Shown: positions 24,613 through 34,218, counted from the stretch's first letter. The stretch: DNA of 64,000 nt from Ornithinimicrobium cavernae (GCF_003121625.1 NZ_QDDJ01000017.1:1-64000), one strand, 5' to 3'. The notes: generated by a model from the letters alone, not told the origin. Program-made: numbers and translations.

Positions 24613-27600
24613 ATGTCTCCCATGCCCTCCGAGCACGCCACCCCACCCCGGCGTGCCCGCGACCAGCAGGACGCTCCAGCCGGCGGGGGCCCCCGGCAGC
24701 GTGACGGCGCGCCGGGGCGCGGCCGCCGCTCCCGCCCGGAGCGACGGCGTCCGCGCCAGGAGCCCAACCCGGAGCACAGGGCGCAGCGGGCGGAGGCGCG
24801 TCGGGCGATGCTGCCGGCGCGGATCAGCTACCCGCCCGAGCTGCCGGTCGTCGAGCGCCGCGCCGACATCGCCGAGGCGGTCCGCGACCACCAGGTGGTC
24901 ATCGTGGCGGGAGAGACCGGCTCGGGCAAGACGACCCAGCTGCCGAAGATCTGTCTGGAGCTGGGACGCGGCATCGAGGGGACCATCGGGCACACCCAGC
25001 CGCGCCGGATCGCTGCCCGCTCGGTGGCCGAGCGGATCAGCGAGGAGCTCGGCGTCGAGCTCGGCAGCACGGTCGGTTACCAGGTGCGGTTCACCGACAG
25101 GTCCACCCGGGACACGCTCGTCAAGGTGATGACCGACGGCATCCTGCTCTCCGAGCTGCAGCGCGACCGCGACCTGCGCCGGTACGACACCCTGATCATC
25201 GACGAGGCGCACGAGCGCAGCCTCAACATCGACTTCATCCTCGGCTACCTCAGGCAATTGCTGCCCAGGCGGCCCGAACTGAAGGTGATCATCACCTCGG
25301 CCACCATCGACGTGCAGCGCTTCTCCGAGCACTTCGCCGACGCCGACGGCCGGCCCGCTCCCGTCGTGGAGGTCACCGGCCGCAGCTATCCGGTCGAGGT
25401 CCGCTACCGCCCGCTGACGCGCCCCGCGCCGCCGGGCAAGGACGGGGTGGCCAGGGACGTCGAGATCGACCAGGTCACCGGTGTCTGCGAGGCGGTCGAG
25501 GAGCTATGGACCGAGGACCCGGGTGGGGGACCGGCCGACATCCTCGTGTTCTGCTCCGGGGAGCGGGAGATCCGCGACGTCGCCGACGCCCTCGACGGCA
25601 TGAACCTGCCGGGCACCGAGGTGCTGCCGCTCTACGGGCGCCTCTCGGCGGCGGAGCAGCACCGGGTCTTCGCCGGGCACTCCGGGCGCCGGATCGTGGT
25701 GTCCACCAACGTCGCCGAGACGTCGCTGACCGTGCCGGGCATCCGCTACGTCATCGACACCGGCACCGCCCGCATCTCCCGTTACTCCCAGCGGCTCAAG
25801 GTGCAGCGGCTCCCCATCGAGCCGATCAGCCAGGCCAGCGCCAACCAGCGCTCCGGCCGGTGCGGGCGCCTGGCCGACGGCATCGCGATCAGGCTCTACT
25901 CCGAGGAGGACTTCCAGGCGCGCCCGGAGTTCACCGAGCCGGAGATCCTGCGCACCAACCTGGCCTCCGTCATCCTCCAGATGACCAACCTCGGGCTGGG
26001 GGACATCGCGCGCTTCCCGTTCCTGGAGCCGCCCGACTCCCGCCAGGTCGCCGACGGCGTGCGGCTGCTGGACGAGCTCCAGGCGATCGACCCGGAGGCG
26101 CCGGCCCACCTGCCGCGCAAGCGGATCACACCCTACGGTCGCGCGATCGTGGCGCTGCCCGTGGACCCGAGGCTCGCGCGGATGGTGATCGAGGCCGAGC
26201 GCAACGGAGCGCTGCGTGAGGTCCGGGTCATCGTCTCCGCGCTGTCCATGCAGGACCCCCGCGAGCGACCGGCGGACGCCCAGGCGCAGGCGGACCAGTC
26301 CCACGCGCGGTTCAAGCACGAGGACTCCGACTTCCTGACCCTGCTCAACCTCTGGCGCTACCTGCAGGAGCAGCAGAGGGCGCTGTCGGGCAGCGCGTTC
26401 CGGCGGCTCTGCAAGCGCGAGTACCTCCACTACCTGCGGGTCCGTGAGTGGCAGGACCTGCACACCCAGCTCAAGGCGGCGACCAAGTCCCTGGGCCTGC
26501 AGCCGAACTCCAACGAGGCGAACGCCGACCAGGTGCACCAGTCCCTGCTGGCCGGTCTGCTGTCGCACGTGGGTCTCTACGACCGGGACAAGCGGGAGTA
26601 TGTCGGGGCGCGGGGGGCGCGCTTCGTCATCCAGCCCGGCTCGGTGCTGCACCGCAAGAACCCCGACTGGGTGATGACGGCCGAGCTGGTCGAGACGACC
26701 CGGCTCTGGGCGCGGGTGAACGCCCCGACCGACCCGGCGTGGGTGGAACGCTCGGCCGCGCACCTGGTCAGGCGGTCCTACTCCGAGCCGCGCTGGTCCC
26801 GCAGCCGGGCCTCCGCTGTGGCGACGGAGCGGGTCACGCTCTACGGCGTGCCGCTGGTCGCGGACCGGACGGTGGCCTACGGGCGGATCGACCCCGAGGT
26901 GGCCCGCGACCTGTTCATCCGGCACGGACTGGTCGAGGGTGACTGGGACACCCGGCACGACTTCTTCCACGCCAACCGCCGGCTCATCCGCGAGCTCAGC
27001 GAGCTCGAGGCGCGGGCCCGGCGCCGCGACATCCTCGTCGACGACGAGACGCTGGTGGAGTTCTACGACGCCAGGATCCCGCAGGAGGTGGTCTCCGGGG
27101 CGCACTTCGACACCTGGTGGAAGTCGGCACGCCGTGCGGACGCCCAGCTGCTGACCTTCACTGAGGACCTCCTGGTCAGCGACGACGCCTCGCTCGTCAG
27201 CGACCGGGACTACCCGGGCACCTGGCGCCAGGGCGAGCTGGAGCTCACCGTCACCTACCAGTTCGAGCCCGGGTCTGCGGCGGACGGCGTGACGGTGCAC
27301 GTCCCGATCGAGGTCCTCAACCGGCTGCGGCCCGACGGCTTCGACTGGCAGGTGCCGGGGCTGCGCGAGGAGCTGGCGACCGCGCTGGTCAAGTCGCTGC
27401 CCAAGGACATCCGCCGCAACTTCGTCCCCGCGCCCGACCACGCGCGGCAGGCCCTGGCCGCGATCGGGGAGTCGCGCGACGAGCAGGAGACCTTCGTCGA
27501 GGCCCTCGCGGCCGAGCTGAACTCCCGCCGCATCGTGCCCGTGGCCGCCGCCGACTTCGACCCGGACCGGGTGCCCGACCACCTGCGGGTCACCTTCGCC

Positions 27601-28632
27601 GTCGAGCGGGCCGCGCGGCCCGCGGCCCGCAAGGGGCGCGGTCGCACCCGGGTCGAGCTGCTGGGCGAGGGCAAGGACCTGGCCGCGCTGCAGGCGCAGC
27701 TCGCCCCTCAGGTGCGCACCACCATGGCCCGTGCGGCAGCCAGCATCGAGCGGACCGGACTGACCTCGTGGACCGAGGCGATCGGCATACTGCCCGAGAC
27801 CTTCGAGCAGCAGGTGGGCAGCAGGACGGTGGTGGGCTATCCCGCGCTGGTCGACACCGGTCGGGCCGTCGACGTGCAGGTCCTCGGCACCGCCTCCGAG
27901 CGCGACCGGGCCACCCGGGTCGGGGTGCGCCGGCTGCTGCTGCTCAACACCACCCCGCCGTGGAAGCGGTTGCTGGCGCTGCTCACCAACCAGCAGAAGC
28001 TGTCGCTGGGGCACAACCCGCACGGGTCGGTGCCGCTGCTGCTGGAGGACGCCCTGGCCTGCGCCGTCGACTCGGTGGTGGCGGAGCAGCCGGGTGCGCG
28101 GGTGCGCTCCGCGGAGGACTTCGACCGGGCGCTGGCGACCGTCAGGCAGCAGGCCGTGCCCCGGGTGCTGCAGATCGTGGAGAGCCTGGCGCCGGTCCTG
28201 GACACCGCCCGGGAGGTGTCGCTGGGGTTGCAGCGGCTCACCGCCCCGGCGGCTGCGGACCTGGCCACCGACCTGCGCCGGCAGCTCGACGACCTCATCC
28301 GGCCGGGCTTCGTCGCCGACACCGGGTACCGACGGCTGCCGCACCTGCGGCGCTACCTGGCCGGGATGGCCGAGCGGCTGGAGAAGGGCGCGCAGGACCT
28401 GGCCAGGGACCGTGACCGGATGGCCACGGTGCACACGGTCGAGGGGGAGTATGCCGAGTTCCTGGCCAGTCTCCCACCGCACCGTCGAGCGGACGAGGAC
28501 GTGGTGGAGATCCGGTGGATGCTGCAGGAGCTGCGCGTCAGCCTGTTCGCCCAGCGCCTCGGCACACCGCAGCCGGTGTCCCCCAAGCGGATCTATGCCG
28601 CCATGGACCGGGCGGAGGACCTGTCCTCGTAG
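24613..28632 (+). CDS. hrpA: ATP-dependent RNA helicase HrpA
   Basis: A 1339-residue DEAH-box helicase of the HrpA type. Walker A GETGSGKTTQLP is near residues 100-111, the DEAH box as IIDEAHERSLN near 195-205, motif III as TSATI, and motif VI as QRSGRCGR. The helicase-associated and OB-like domains follow. The C-terminal 600 residues match the extra DUF3418 domain typical of bacterial HrpA. The enzyme remodels RNA and is implicated in rescue of collided or stalled ribosomes. The basic disordered N-terminus (about 80 residues rich in Arg/Pro) is poorly conserved, so the start is uncertain: ATG 24613 (GGGCGGCG at 24596) and ATG 24622 are both possible. No operon partner. Confidence 0.92.
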   Translation: MSPMPSEHATPPRRARDQQDAPAGGGPRQRDGAPGRGRRSRPERRRPRQEPNPEHRAQRAEARRAMLPARISYPPELPVVERRADIAEAVRDHQVVIVAGETGSGKTTQLPKICLELGRGIEGTIGHTQPRRIAARSVAERISEELGVELGSTVGYQVRFTDRSTRDTLVKVMTDGILLSELQRDRDLRRYDTLIIDEAHERSLNIDFILGYLRQLLPRRPELKVIITSATIDVQRFSEHFADADGRPAPVVEVTGRSYPVEVRYRPLTRPAPPGKDGVARDVEIDQVTGVCEAVEELWTEDPGGGPADILVFCSGEREIRDVADALDGMNLPGTEVLPLYGRLSAAEQHRVFAGHSGRRIVVSTNVAETSLTVPGIRYVIDTGTARISRYSQRLKVQRLPIEPISQASANQRSGRCGRLADGIAIRLYSEEDFQARPEFTEPEILRTNLASVILQMTNLGLGDIARFPFLEPPDSRQVADGVRLLDELQAIDPEAPAHLPRKRITPYGRAIVALPVDPRLARMVIEAERNGALREVRVIVSALSMQDPRERPADAQAQADQSHARFKHEDSDFLTLLNLWRYLQEQQRALSGSAFRRLCKREYLHYLRVREWQDLHTQLKAATKSLGLQPNSNEANADQVHQSLLAGLLSHVGLYDRDKREYVGARGARFVIQPGSVLHRKNPDWVMTAELVETTRLWARVNAPTDPAWVERSAAHLVRRSYSEPRWSRSRASAVATERVTLYGVPLVADRTVAYGRIDPEVARDLFIRHGLVEGDWDTRHDFFHANRRLIRELSELEARARRRDILVDDETLVEFYDARIPQEVVSGAHFDTWWKSARRADAQLLTFTEDLLVSDDASLVSDRDYPGTWRQGELELTVTYQFEPGSAADGVTVHVPIEVLNRLRPDGFDWQVPGLREELATALVKSLPKDIRRNFVPAPDHARQALAAIGESRDEQETFVEALAAELNSRRIVPVAAADFDPDRVPDHLRVTFAVERAARPAARKGRGRTRVELLGEGKDLAALQAQLAPQVRTTMARAAASIERTGLTSWTEAIGILPETFEQQVGSRTVVGYPALVDTGRAVDVQVLGTASERDRATRVGVRRLLLLNTTPPWKRLLALLTNQQKLSLGHNPHGSVPLLLEDALACAVDSVVAEQPGARVRSAEDFDRALATVRQQAVPRVLQIVESLAPVLDTAREVSLGLQRLTAPAAADLATDLRRQLDDLIRPGFVADTGYRRLPHLRRYLAGMAERLEKGAQDLARDRDRMATVHTVEGEYAEFLASLPPHRRADEDVVEIRWMLQELRVSLFAQRLGTPQPVSPKRIYAAMDRAEDLSS

Positions 28633-28697
28633 CCTGGCCGCTCCTGGGGCGTCCGGAGGGGATTCCTTGGCCGCCCGAACGGTGCCATGCTCGGCAG

Positions 28698-28889
28698 ATG
28701 GCCGACGAGAGCACGACGGACAGCGACGTCTGTCCCCGGTGTCAGAAGAGGACCCTCCTGAGGGCCGTGATCGACGAGGTGCAGGCCGCGCTCGCCCCCA
28801 CCGAGCGGCACGAGCACCCCGAGTTCCAGGTCTGCCCGGTCTGCGGGTGGAACAACCTGCCGGAGCGGTGGGAGAAGCAGCAGCGCTGA
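28698..28889 (+). CDS. Small zinc-ribbon protein
   Basis: A 63-residue protein with two CxxC knuckles: CPRCQKR near residue 12 and CPVCGWN near residue 46, separated by a helix (VIDEVQAALAPTERHEH). It should bind one zinc ion in a rubredoxin-like ribbon. Function unknown; such proteins may bind RNA or protein. The ATG at 28698 is chosen because everything upstream in this frame is antisense-like noise. It follows hrpA by 65 bases and may be co-transcribed with it. A possible short hairpin behind it is too weak to list. Confidence 0.75.
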   Translation: MADESTTDSDVCPRCQKRTLLRAVIDEVQAALAPTERHEHPEFQVCPVCGWNNLPERWEKQQR

Positions 28890-29033
28890 CCCCGTCAGGA
28901 GCGGTTCGGGGTCCCGCCAGGATTTCTGCTCCCGGACCCTGGTGCGTGACTCATCGCCTGGTTTACGTTGGGCGGTGGTGCGGCACGCAGCACTCCCGCT
29001 GCCTCCCTGGCCGCGTCAGAAAGAGGTACAACG

Positions 29034-31139
29034 ATGTATCGCAAGCTGTTGGCAGGGGCCTCTCTGGTGGCGGTGATCGCCGCGCCGGCCGTGGCCCTCG
29101 CCGCACCGCCACAGGCCCAGGACACCGACACCGGGACCGACTACGCCATCGTGACGTTCAAGGACGCTCCGCTGGCCACCTACGCGGGCGGCACGAACGG
29201 CATACCGGCCACGAGACCCGTGCACGGCCGACTCGACCCGAGCAGCCCGGCCTACCGGGCCTACGAGCGCTTCCTGGCCAACGAGCACGCGAACTACAAG
29301 GCGTTCGTGGCGCAGAAGCTCCCGGGTGTCGAGGTGGTGGGCGAGTACGACACCGTCCTCAACGGCGTGGCGGTCAAGCTCAACGGCGCCAGCCTCACCT
29401 CCCTCTCCAAGCACGCCAAGGTCGCCTCGGCGAGCCCGAGCTGGACCTACCAGCCCACGATGAACGTCAGCACCGACATCATCAACGCCCCCGCCGTCTG
29501 GGAGCAGCTGGGCGGTCAGGCCGGGGCGGGTGAGGGCATCGACGTCGGCATCGTCGACTCCGGCATCCGCGATGACCACCCGTTCTTCGCCTGCAAGGAC
29601 GAGATCCCGCACAAGACCTACGCCTCCGGCACGTCCGGTCCGGGCATCGACATCGTCATCAACCACGGCACCCACGTCGCCGGCACGGTCGGCGGCTGTG
29701 TCACCGACCTCGCGGCGGTCGACCCCGGTGGTCCGGTCCAGGGCACGATCAGCGGCGTCGCACCCGGCGTCAACCTGCACGACTACAACGTGTTCCCCGG
29801 CTTCGGTGGCGGCTATGTCGCCTTCGGCGGCAGCGCGTTCAGCCACGACATCGCCCGCGCGCTGGAGGACGCGGTCAATGACGGCATGGACGTGGTCAAC
29901 CTCAGCCTGGGCGGCACGGTCCAGGGCCCGCACGACTACCTGGCCGACGCCATCAACGCGACCGCCGCAGCCGGCGTCGTGCCGGTCGTCGCGGCCGGCA
30001 ACTCCGGGCCGGGCGCGAGCACGGTCGAGTCGCCGGGCAACGCCGTCGACGCCCTGACCGTGGGCGCGACCACCAACGCCCACTACGTCGGCGTCAACGT
30101 GGTCACGCCCGGAGGCACTTTCGGTGCGGCGGTCGGCGACTTCGACCCGTTCGCGGCCTCGCCGGTGACTGATGCGCCGTTCCTGAACTGGAACACCGCG
30201 GACCCGCTTGCCTGTGTGGGCAGCACGCCGGAGGCCGATGTGACGGGTGCGGTTGTGCTGATCAGCCGCGGGTCCTGTGCCTTCTCCGACAAGGTGGCCA
30301 CCGCTGCGGCGGCCGGCGCCATCGGTGTGGTGATGGCCAACAACGTCGGGGGTGACCCGATCGCGATGGGTGGTGAGGGCACCATCCCGGCAGTCATGGT
30401 CAGCCAGGAGGACGGTGCGACGCTGACCGCGAGCCTGCCGAGCACGGTCACCATCGACGGGTCCAGCCCGACCGAGGTCCTGACCGACAACGCGGACATC
30501 ATGGCCGGCTTCAGCTCCCGCGGTCCCGGTCCGTTCCTGGGCAACATCAAGCCGGACGTCGTGGCGCCGGGTGTGAACATCTACTCCTCGGTGTTCGACG
30601 AGGCGGCCCCGGAGAACCTCGGCTGGGCGATGTTCCAGGGCACCTCGATGGCCACGCCGCACGTCGCCGGGTCCGCCGCCTTGCTGCTGGCGCAGAACCC
30701 GGACCTCGACGCGTCAGACGTGAAGTCGCTGCTCGGCAACAACGCGGAGCGCCAGGTCTGGGCCGACGAGGTCGGTGGCACGCTGGCCTCGGTGATGGAG
30801 CGCGGCGGCGGCCGGATCGACCTGGAGCGGGCCTCCGCGGCCACGACCACGTTCGACCCGATGTCGCTCAGCTTCGGCGTGACCAACGGCAACAAGCCGG
30901 TGAACAAGGCGATCACCGTCACCGTCACCAACCTGACGGACACGGCGAAGACCCTGTCGCTGTCGGGCGGGGACGCCAACCTGTCCTTCCCCGCGACGGT
31001 GGACCTGCCGGCCTCCGGCACGGCGACGTTCACGGTGGGCCTCAGCGTCCGCGGTGCCACCACTGCCGAGGGTGATCTGACGATCACCGACGGGAACGAG
31101 ACCTTCTTGGTGCCGTTCCACTACTCGACGGGCAACTGA
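29034..31139 (+). CDS. Secreted S8 family serine peptidase with inhibitor propeptide and inserted PA domain
   Basis: A 701-residue exported subtilisin. The signal peptide is MYRKLLAGASLVAVIAAPAV and onward to ALAAP. An I9-type propeptide follows (YAIVTFKDAPLATY, ending near VASASPSW). The triad is Asp in GIVDSGIRDDHP (about residue 173), His in NHGTHVAGTVGG (about 210) and Ser in GTSMATPHVAGSAALL (about 536). Between His and Ser a PA domain is inserted (residues about 350-480; GAVVLISRGSCAFSDK). The last 100 residues are a beta-sandwich (NKPVNKAITVTVTNLTDTAK). It is the typical plant-subtilase-like layout used for extracellular protein breakdown. AGAGG at 29022 supports the start. A separate type from the protease at 2274-6047. 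Confidence 0.94.
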   Translation: MYRKLLAGASLVAVIAAPAVALAAPPQAQDTDTGTDYAIVTFKDAPLATYAGGTNGIPATRPVHGRLDPSSPAYRAYERFLANEHANYKAFVAQKLPGVEVVGEYDTVLNGVAVKLNGASLTSLSKHAKVASASPSWTYQPTMNVSTDIINAPAVWEQLGGQAGAGEGIDVGIVDSGIRDDHPFFACKDEIPHKTYASGTSGPGIDIVINHGTHVAGTVGGCVTDLAAVDPGGPVQGTISGVAPGVNLHDYNVFPGFGGGYVAFGGSAFSHDIARALEDAVNDGMDVVNLSLGGTVQGPHDYLADAINATAAAGVVPVVAAGNSGPGASTVESPGNAVDALTVGATTNAHYVGVNVVTPGGTFGAAVGDFDPFAASPVTDAPFLNWNTADPLACVGSTPEADVTGAVVLISRGSCAFSDKVATAAAAGAIGVVMANNVGGDPIAMGGEGTIPAVMVSQEDGATLTASLPSTVTIDGSSPTEVLTDNADIMAGFSSRGPGPFLGNIKPDVVAPGVNIYSSVFDEAAPENLGWAMFQGTSMATPHVAGSAALLLAQNPDLDASDVKSLLGNNAERQVWADEVGGTLASVMERGGGRIDLERASAATTTFDPMSLSFGVTNGNKPVNKAITVTVTNLTDTAKTLSLSGGDANLSFPATVDLPASGTATFTVGLSVRGATTAEGDLTITDGNETFLVPFHYSTGN

Positions 31140-31158
31140 CGTCTGAGCAGCACCGTCA

Positions 31159-31194
31159 CTGAGGGTGGTCCCGGGTCTCCGGGGCCACCCTCAG
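31159..31194. terminator. Bidirectional terminator after the second subtilisin
   Basis: CTGAGGGTGG and CCACCCTCAG enclose a second inverted repeat (CCCGG/CCGGG), giving a near-continuous stem. It ends where the 32-bp-period repeat begins. Confidence 0.75.
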
Positions 31195-31257
31195 GCGTTC
31201 CGAACCTCCCTCACGAGGCGCAGGAGGCGGTCCGGATCTCCCTCACAATGGGTGGGC
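31194..31257. repeat. 32-bp-period repeat, short array (two copies)
   Basis: GGCGTTCCGAACCTCCCTCA and, exactly 32 bases later, GGCGGTCCGGATCTCCCTCA. The same unit forms a four-copy array at 36191-36314. As there, the array lies in a convergent gap and runs into the 3' end of a leftward gene; the last copy ends in CAATGGGTG (compare AAATGGGTC at 36309). Confidence 0.75.
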
Positions 31258-31284
31258 ACGGGAGCCGGACGCGTGACTGGGCCG

Positions 31285-32217
31285 TCACGGAGCCGTGGCG
31301 GTGGACGTGGAGAGGTCGCCGACGCCCACGGTGGCGGTGGCGCTGTCACCTTCGCCGCCGGTGGCATCCCCGAGGACGAACTCGCCGACCACCGTCTCGC
31401 CGTCGGACTCATAGACCGGGATGCTGACCGTCTGACCCTCCCGCTCCTCCTGCATCCGGTAGGCGTGCTCCGGAGAGGTCGGCTCCGGCCCATACGCGGC
31501 GTTCATGTCAGCCACGTAGGCGTAGCCGAACTCACCGTTGGTGGCGGTCACGGCGATGAGGTCGGGCTCGCCGTTCTCGTTCTGGACGCCATAGGTCTCA
31601 CCCTTGGCGTTGACACCCCACTCCGTCTCGGTTGAGCTCACATAGCTGGTTGTGATCTGCCACGAGGATCCCTCGGTCGCCTCGATCTCGATCGTGTCCC
31701 GGGTGCTCGCCAGACCGATCACATAGGCGGCACCGGCGAAGTCCTCTGGGGGTAGGAGCTGGTCCTCGGGGACCTCGCAGATCGTGCTCGCGCCGTCCGG
31801 ATAGATGAACTCGCCGGCACTCAGGCAGTCGAGCCACACCGCCACACCGTTGGCCCCGTCGGGTCGCTCACCGAGCTGCACGGTCGCGGTGCCGGTGTGC
31901 GTGGCTGTGAGCGGCTCGCTGAGGTGGGTCACCCGGTCCCCGCCGGGCCGCACCTGGGGTGGGTCACCGGCGTTGCCTGTCGCACTGCTGGTCGCGAGCA
32001 CCCCTCCGGCCGGGCCGACAGCAGACTCGGGCAGCAGCCCGTTGGCCACCGGCACTGCGAGCGCGAGCACCGCCACGCCGGCGGCGGCAGCCATGGTCGT
32101 CTGCTGTCGCCGCCTGCGCCGGACACGACCAGCGATCTGCTCGAACCGGTCGTCGGGCTCGGGCAGGTCCGGGGGCAGCTCCCGCAGCCGGCTGATGATC
32201 CGTTCGGTGTCCATCAC
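31285..32217 (-). CDS. Single-pass membrane protein, partner of the SigE-family sigma factor
   Basis: A 310-residue protein. The first 40 residues are cytoplasmic and charged (ERIISRLRELPPDLPEPDDR, then an RRRRRQQ stop-transfer patch), followed by one membrane segment (AAAAGVAVLALAVPVANGLL). The remaining 250 residues are outside, acidic and beta-rich, with two cysteines (WLDCLSAG and STICEVPE) that may form a disulfide. There is no zinc-binding anti-sigma motif. Its ATG overlaps the stop of the sigma gene (ATGA), and such pairs in actinobacteria usually encode a membrane-bound sigma regulator, so a role as anti-sigma factor or sensor is likely. No homologous enzymatic domain is visible. Confidence 0.7.
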   Translation of the reverse strand: MMDTERIISRLRELPPDLPEPDDRFEQIAGRVRRRRRQQTTMAAAAGVAVLALAVPVANGLLPESAVGPAGGVLATSSATGNAGDPPQVRPGGDRVTHLSEPLTATHTGTATVQLGERPDGANGVAVWLDCLSAGEFIYPDGASTICEVPEDQLLPPEDFAGAAYVIGLASTRDTIEIEATEGSSWQITTSYVSSTETEWGVNAKGETYGVQNENGEPDLIAVTATNGEFGYAYVADMNAAYGPEPTSPEHAYRMQEEREGQTVSIPVYESDGETVVGEFVLGDATGGEGDSATATVGVGDLSTSTATAP

Positions 32218-32738
32218 AAGTCCTCCTGAACGAGCGTGTCCTGACCGATGGCCTGACGCAGCCGGACCAGAGCCTTGGCGGTCTGGCTCTTCACGGTGCC
32301 GGCGGAGCAGCCCATGATCTGTGCCACCGCCTCGACCGACAGGTCGTCGAAGTAGCGCAGCACCACGGCCTGCCGTTGCCGCACGGAGAGCTGGGCCAGT
32401 GCCTCTGCCAGCACGACTCGGTCGGTGACGGGCCCGCTCAGGTCCGTGTCGGCATACGCCTGCGTCGGTATGCCGACACCCGCCGCGGTGAGATCCGTCG
32501 CCTTCTCGCGGGTCCAGAAGCGCGCCCGCCAGCTGGCGTTGGTGTGCACCATGACCTGGCGGACGTAGGCCTCGGGGTGGCCCTGGCTGACCCGCGACCA
32601 GTGCGGCCAGGTGCGGGCCAGGGCCGTCTGCAGGAGGTCCTCGGCGCCCTCGGCATCGCCGGTCAGCATCCAGGCGGTCCGCAGCAGGGACGGTGACCGC
32701 CCGACCACGAACTCCCGGAATCCGTCCGGCTCACGCAT
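32214..32738 (-). CDS. SigE-family ECF RNA polymerase sigma factor
   Basis: A 174-residue ECF sigma factor. Region 2 spans residues about 10-75 (SLLRTAWMLTGDAEGAEDLL, then ALARTWPHW), region 4 residues about 113-165 (LSVRQRQAVVLRYFDDLSVE and IMGCSAGTVKSQTAKAL). This is the actinobacterial SigE family, often found with a downstream membrane protein rather than a classical zinc anti-sigma factor, exactly as here. The downstream gene overlaps by four bases. The promoter it recognises cannot be read from the window; self-regulation would be usual. Confidence 0.92.
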   Translation of the reverse strand: MREPDGFREFVVGRSPSLLRTAWMLTGDAEGAEDLLQTALARTWPHWSRVSQGHPEAYVRQVMVHTNASWRARFWTREKATDLTAAGVGIPTQAYADTDLSGPVTDRVVLAEALAQLSVRQRQAVVLRYFDDLSVEAVAQIMGCSAGTVKSQTAKALVRLRQAIGQDTLVQEDL

Positions 32739-32797
32739 GCGGGCCTCCTTGCCTCTGACCAGTTAACCGGCTGGGCCCCGCGATTGGTTGCCTCTGG

Positions 32798-33604
32798 TCA
32801 GCGCAGGTGACTCGCGCCATTGAAGTCGACGACGGCTCCGGAGACCCACTCGGCGCCCGGCTCGGCCAGGGCACAGATGGCGCTGGCCACCTCTGGCGCC
32901 GTGGCCACCCGCCCGAACGGGCTCTGCGCCCGGATCGCGTCCCCCGAGGGGCCCTCGAGCAGGCTGCCCGCCATGTCCGTGGCGATGAAACCGGGAGCGA
33001 TCGACACCACGCCGATCCCGTGCGGCGCGAGGGCCACCGCCATCGACTGGCCGAAGGCGTGCAGCCCGGCCTTGCTCGCGCCATAGGCCGGGACAGCCGG
33101 CTCCCCGCGGTAGGCGCCGCGCGAGCCCACGTTGACGACGCGACCCACGGAGTGGCCGGGGGCCGGTGACACGGCCAGCATGTGACGGGCCACGCAGAAG
33201 GTCAGGTTGGCCGGCCCCATCAGGTTGGTCTCCAGGGTGGTCCGCCAGGCCCTCACCCAGCTGTCGTAGTCGGTCTCCGTGACGTGGTGGTCCCCGCGTC
33301 TGCTCCCGCCGGCGGCCGGGTCGAGGAAGAGCGCGGCGTTGTTCACCAGGACGTCGACGCGCCCCAGGATCTCGATGGCCTCCTCCGCCAGCGCCTGTGT
33401 CTCCTCCGGCGAGGCGAGGTCGGCCCGCACCAGACCGTGCCCGTCTCCCGGCAGGGATGCGAGCACCTCGCGGGCCCTGTCCTCGGAGCCCCGGTAGTGC
33501 ACGACGACCCGGTCCCCGCGCTCGGCGAACTCCCTGGCCGTCGCCGCCCCCACGCCTCGTGACGCCCCCGTGACCAGAACTCCTCTGCCGCTGCGCTCGT
33601 CCAT
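32798..33604 (-). CDS. SDR family NAD(P)-dependent oxidoreductase
   Basis: A 268-residue classical short-chain dehydrogenase. The cofactor motif is VLVTGASRGVGAATA (residues about 9-23), NNAALF marks the conserved NNAG-like loop, and the catalytic Ser-Tyr-Lys set is in NVGSRGAYRG and PAYGASKAGLHA. The C-terminal VSGAVVDFNGASHLR is typical of 3-oxoacyl-ACP reductase-like SDRs. ATG 33604 is preferred; a GTG at 33610 gives two more residues. The insert with GSRRGDHHVTETDYDSW near residue 103 is longer than in FabG. Stands alone, in the same direction as the sigma factor operon. Substrate unknown. Confidence 0.88.
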   Translation of the reverse strand: MDERSGRGVLVTGASRGVGAATAREFAERGDRVVVHYRGSEDRAREVLASLPGDGHGLVRADLASPEETQALAEEAIEILGRVDVLVNNAALFLDPAAGGSRRGDHHVTETDYDSWVRAWRTTLETNLMGPANLTFCVARHMLAVSPAPGHSVGRVVNVGSRGAYRGEPAVPAYGASKAGLHAFGQSMAVALAPHGIGVVSIAPGFIATDMAGSLLEGPSGDAIRAQSPFGRVATAPEVASAICALAEPGAEWVSGAVVDFNGASHLR

Positions 33605-33742
33605 CGGCACAGTCTATTTCTGCCGCTGTCGGACGATTTCTGGCGGTGCCGGGGCTGTCGGGGAATCCTCGTGCGAGGCTGTTCGTTAGGAACCTTCGAG
33701 CACGACAGGCGCATCCTCGCGCCCGGACGAACGGAGCCGAAC

Positions 33743-34150
33743 ATGGCCGCAGCCGCACGCCGACCCCTCCGCTGGGGCGCCCTGATGGGTGTCGCCTCCG
33801 CGATCCGATCCGCCAGCCGCCCCGGCGCGCCCGGCCTGTCCGAGCGTCTGGCGGCGCTGCCGCGGATGGCCCGCGCCGTGCTGACCAGGAAGTACACCGG
33901 TGTCGACACGTCCAAGCTGCTGATGATGCTGGCCGCGGTGGGCTATGTAGTCAGCCCGATCGACCTGATGCCGGAGGCGATGCTGTTCCTGGCCGGGATC
34001 GGGGACGACGCGCTTGTCGTGGGCTGGCTCGCGGTGACGATCATCAACGCGACCGACGACTTCCTGGACTGGGAGCGCAACGGTGACGCCATCCCGGGGC
34101 AGGTCTACCGCTCCGGCCCGCACCAGCCGCCGCACTACGACGTCATCTGA
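33743..34150 (+). CDS. YkvA/DUF1232 family membrane protein
   Basis: A 135-residue protein with the DUF1232 hallmark GVDTSKLLMMLAAVGYVVSP followed by IDLMPE near residues 52-77, where a hydrophobic helix ends in a conserved SPIDxxPE turn. A second hydrophobic helix follows (FLAGIGDDALVVGWLAVTII). The short tail ends in PPHYDVI. The molecular role of the family is unknown. The start ATG at 33743 is chosen because the conserved region begins after a basic N-terminus; an upstream frame has no support. The gene is closed by the long perfect hairpin at 34176-34218. Confidence 0.85.
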   Translation: MAAAARRPLRWGALMGVASAIRSASRPGAPGLSERLAALPRMARAVLTRKYTGVDTSKLLMMLAAVGYVVSPIDLMPEAMLFLAGIGDDALVVGWLAVTIINATDDFLDWERNGDAIPGQVYRSGPHQPPHYDVI

Positions 34151-34175
34151 CGTGCCCGCAGGGGGCGACCACTCG

Positions 34176-34218
34176 GAGACGGGTGACTGAGTCGCTGGGT
34201 GACTCAGTCACCCGTCTC
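34176..34218. terminator. Perfect 18-bp hairpin
   Basis: GAGACGGGTGACTGAGTC, seven-base loop GCTGGGT, GACTCAGTCACCCGTCTC. Every one of 18 positions pairs. It stands 26 bases after the DUF1232 gene and probably ends its transcript. The rest of the gap to 34435 shows no second signal. Confidence 0.75.

Noticed and set aside
25504-28482. 992-residue leftward open frame opposite hrpA
   Set aside because: Shadow of the helicase gene; no recognisable motif.
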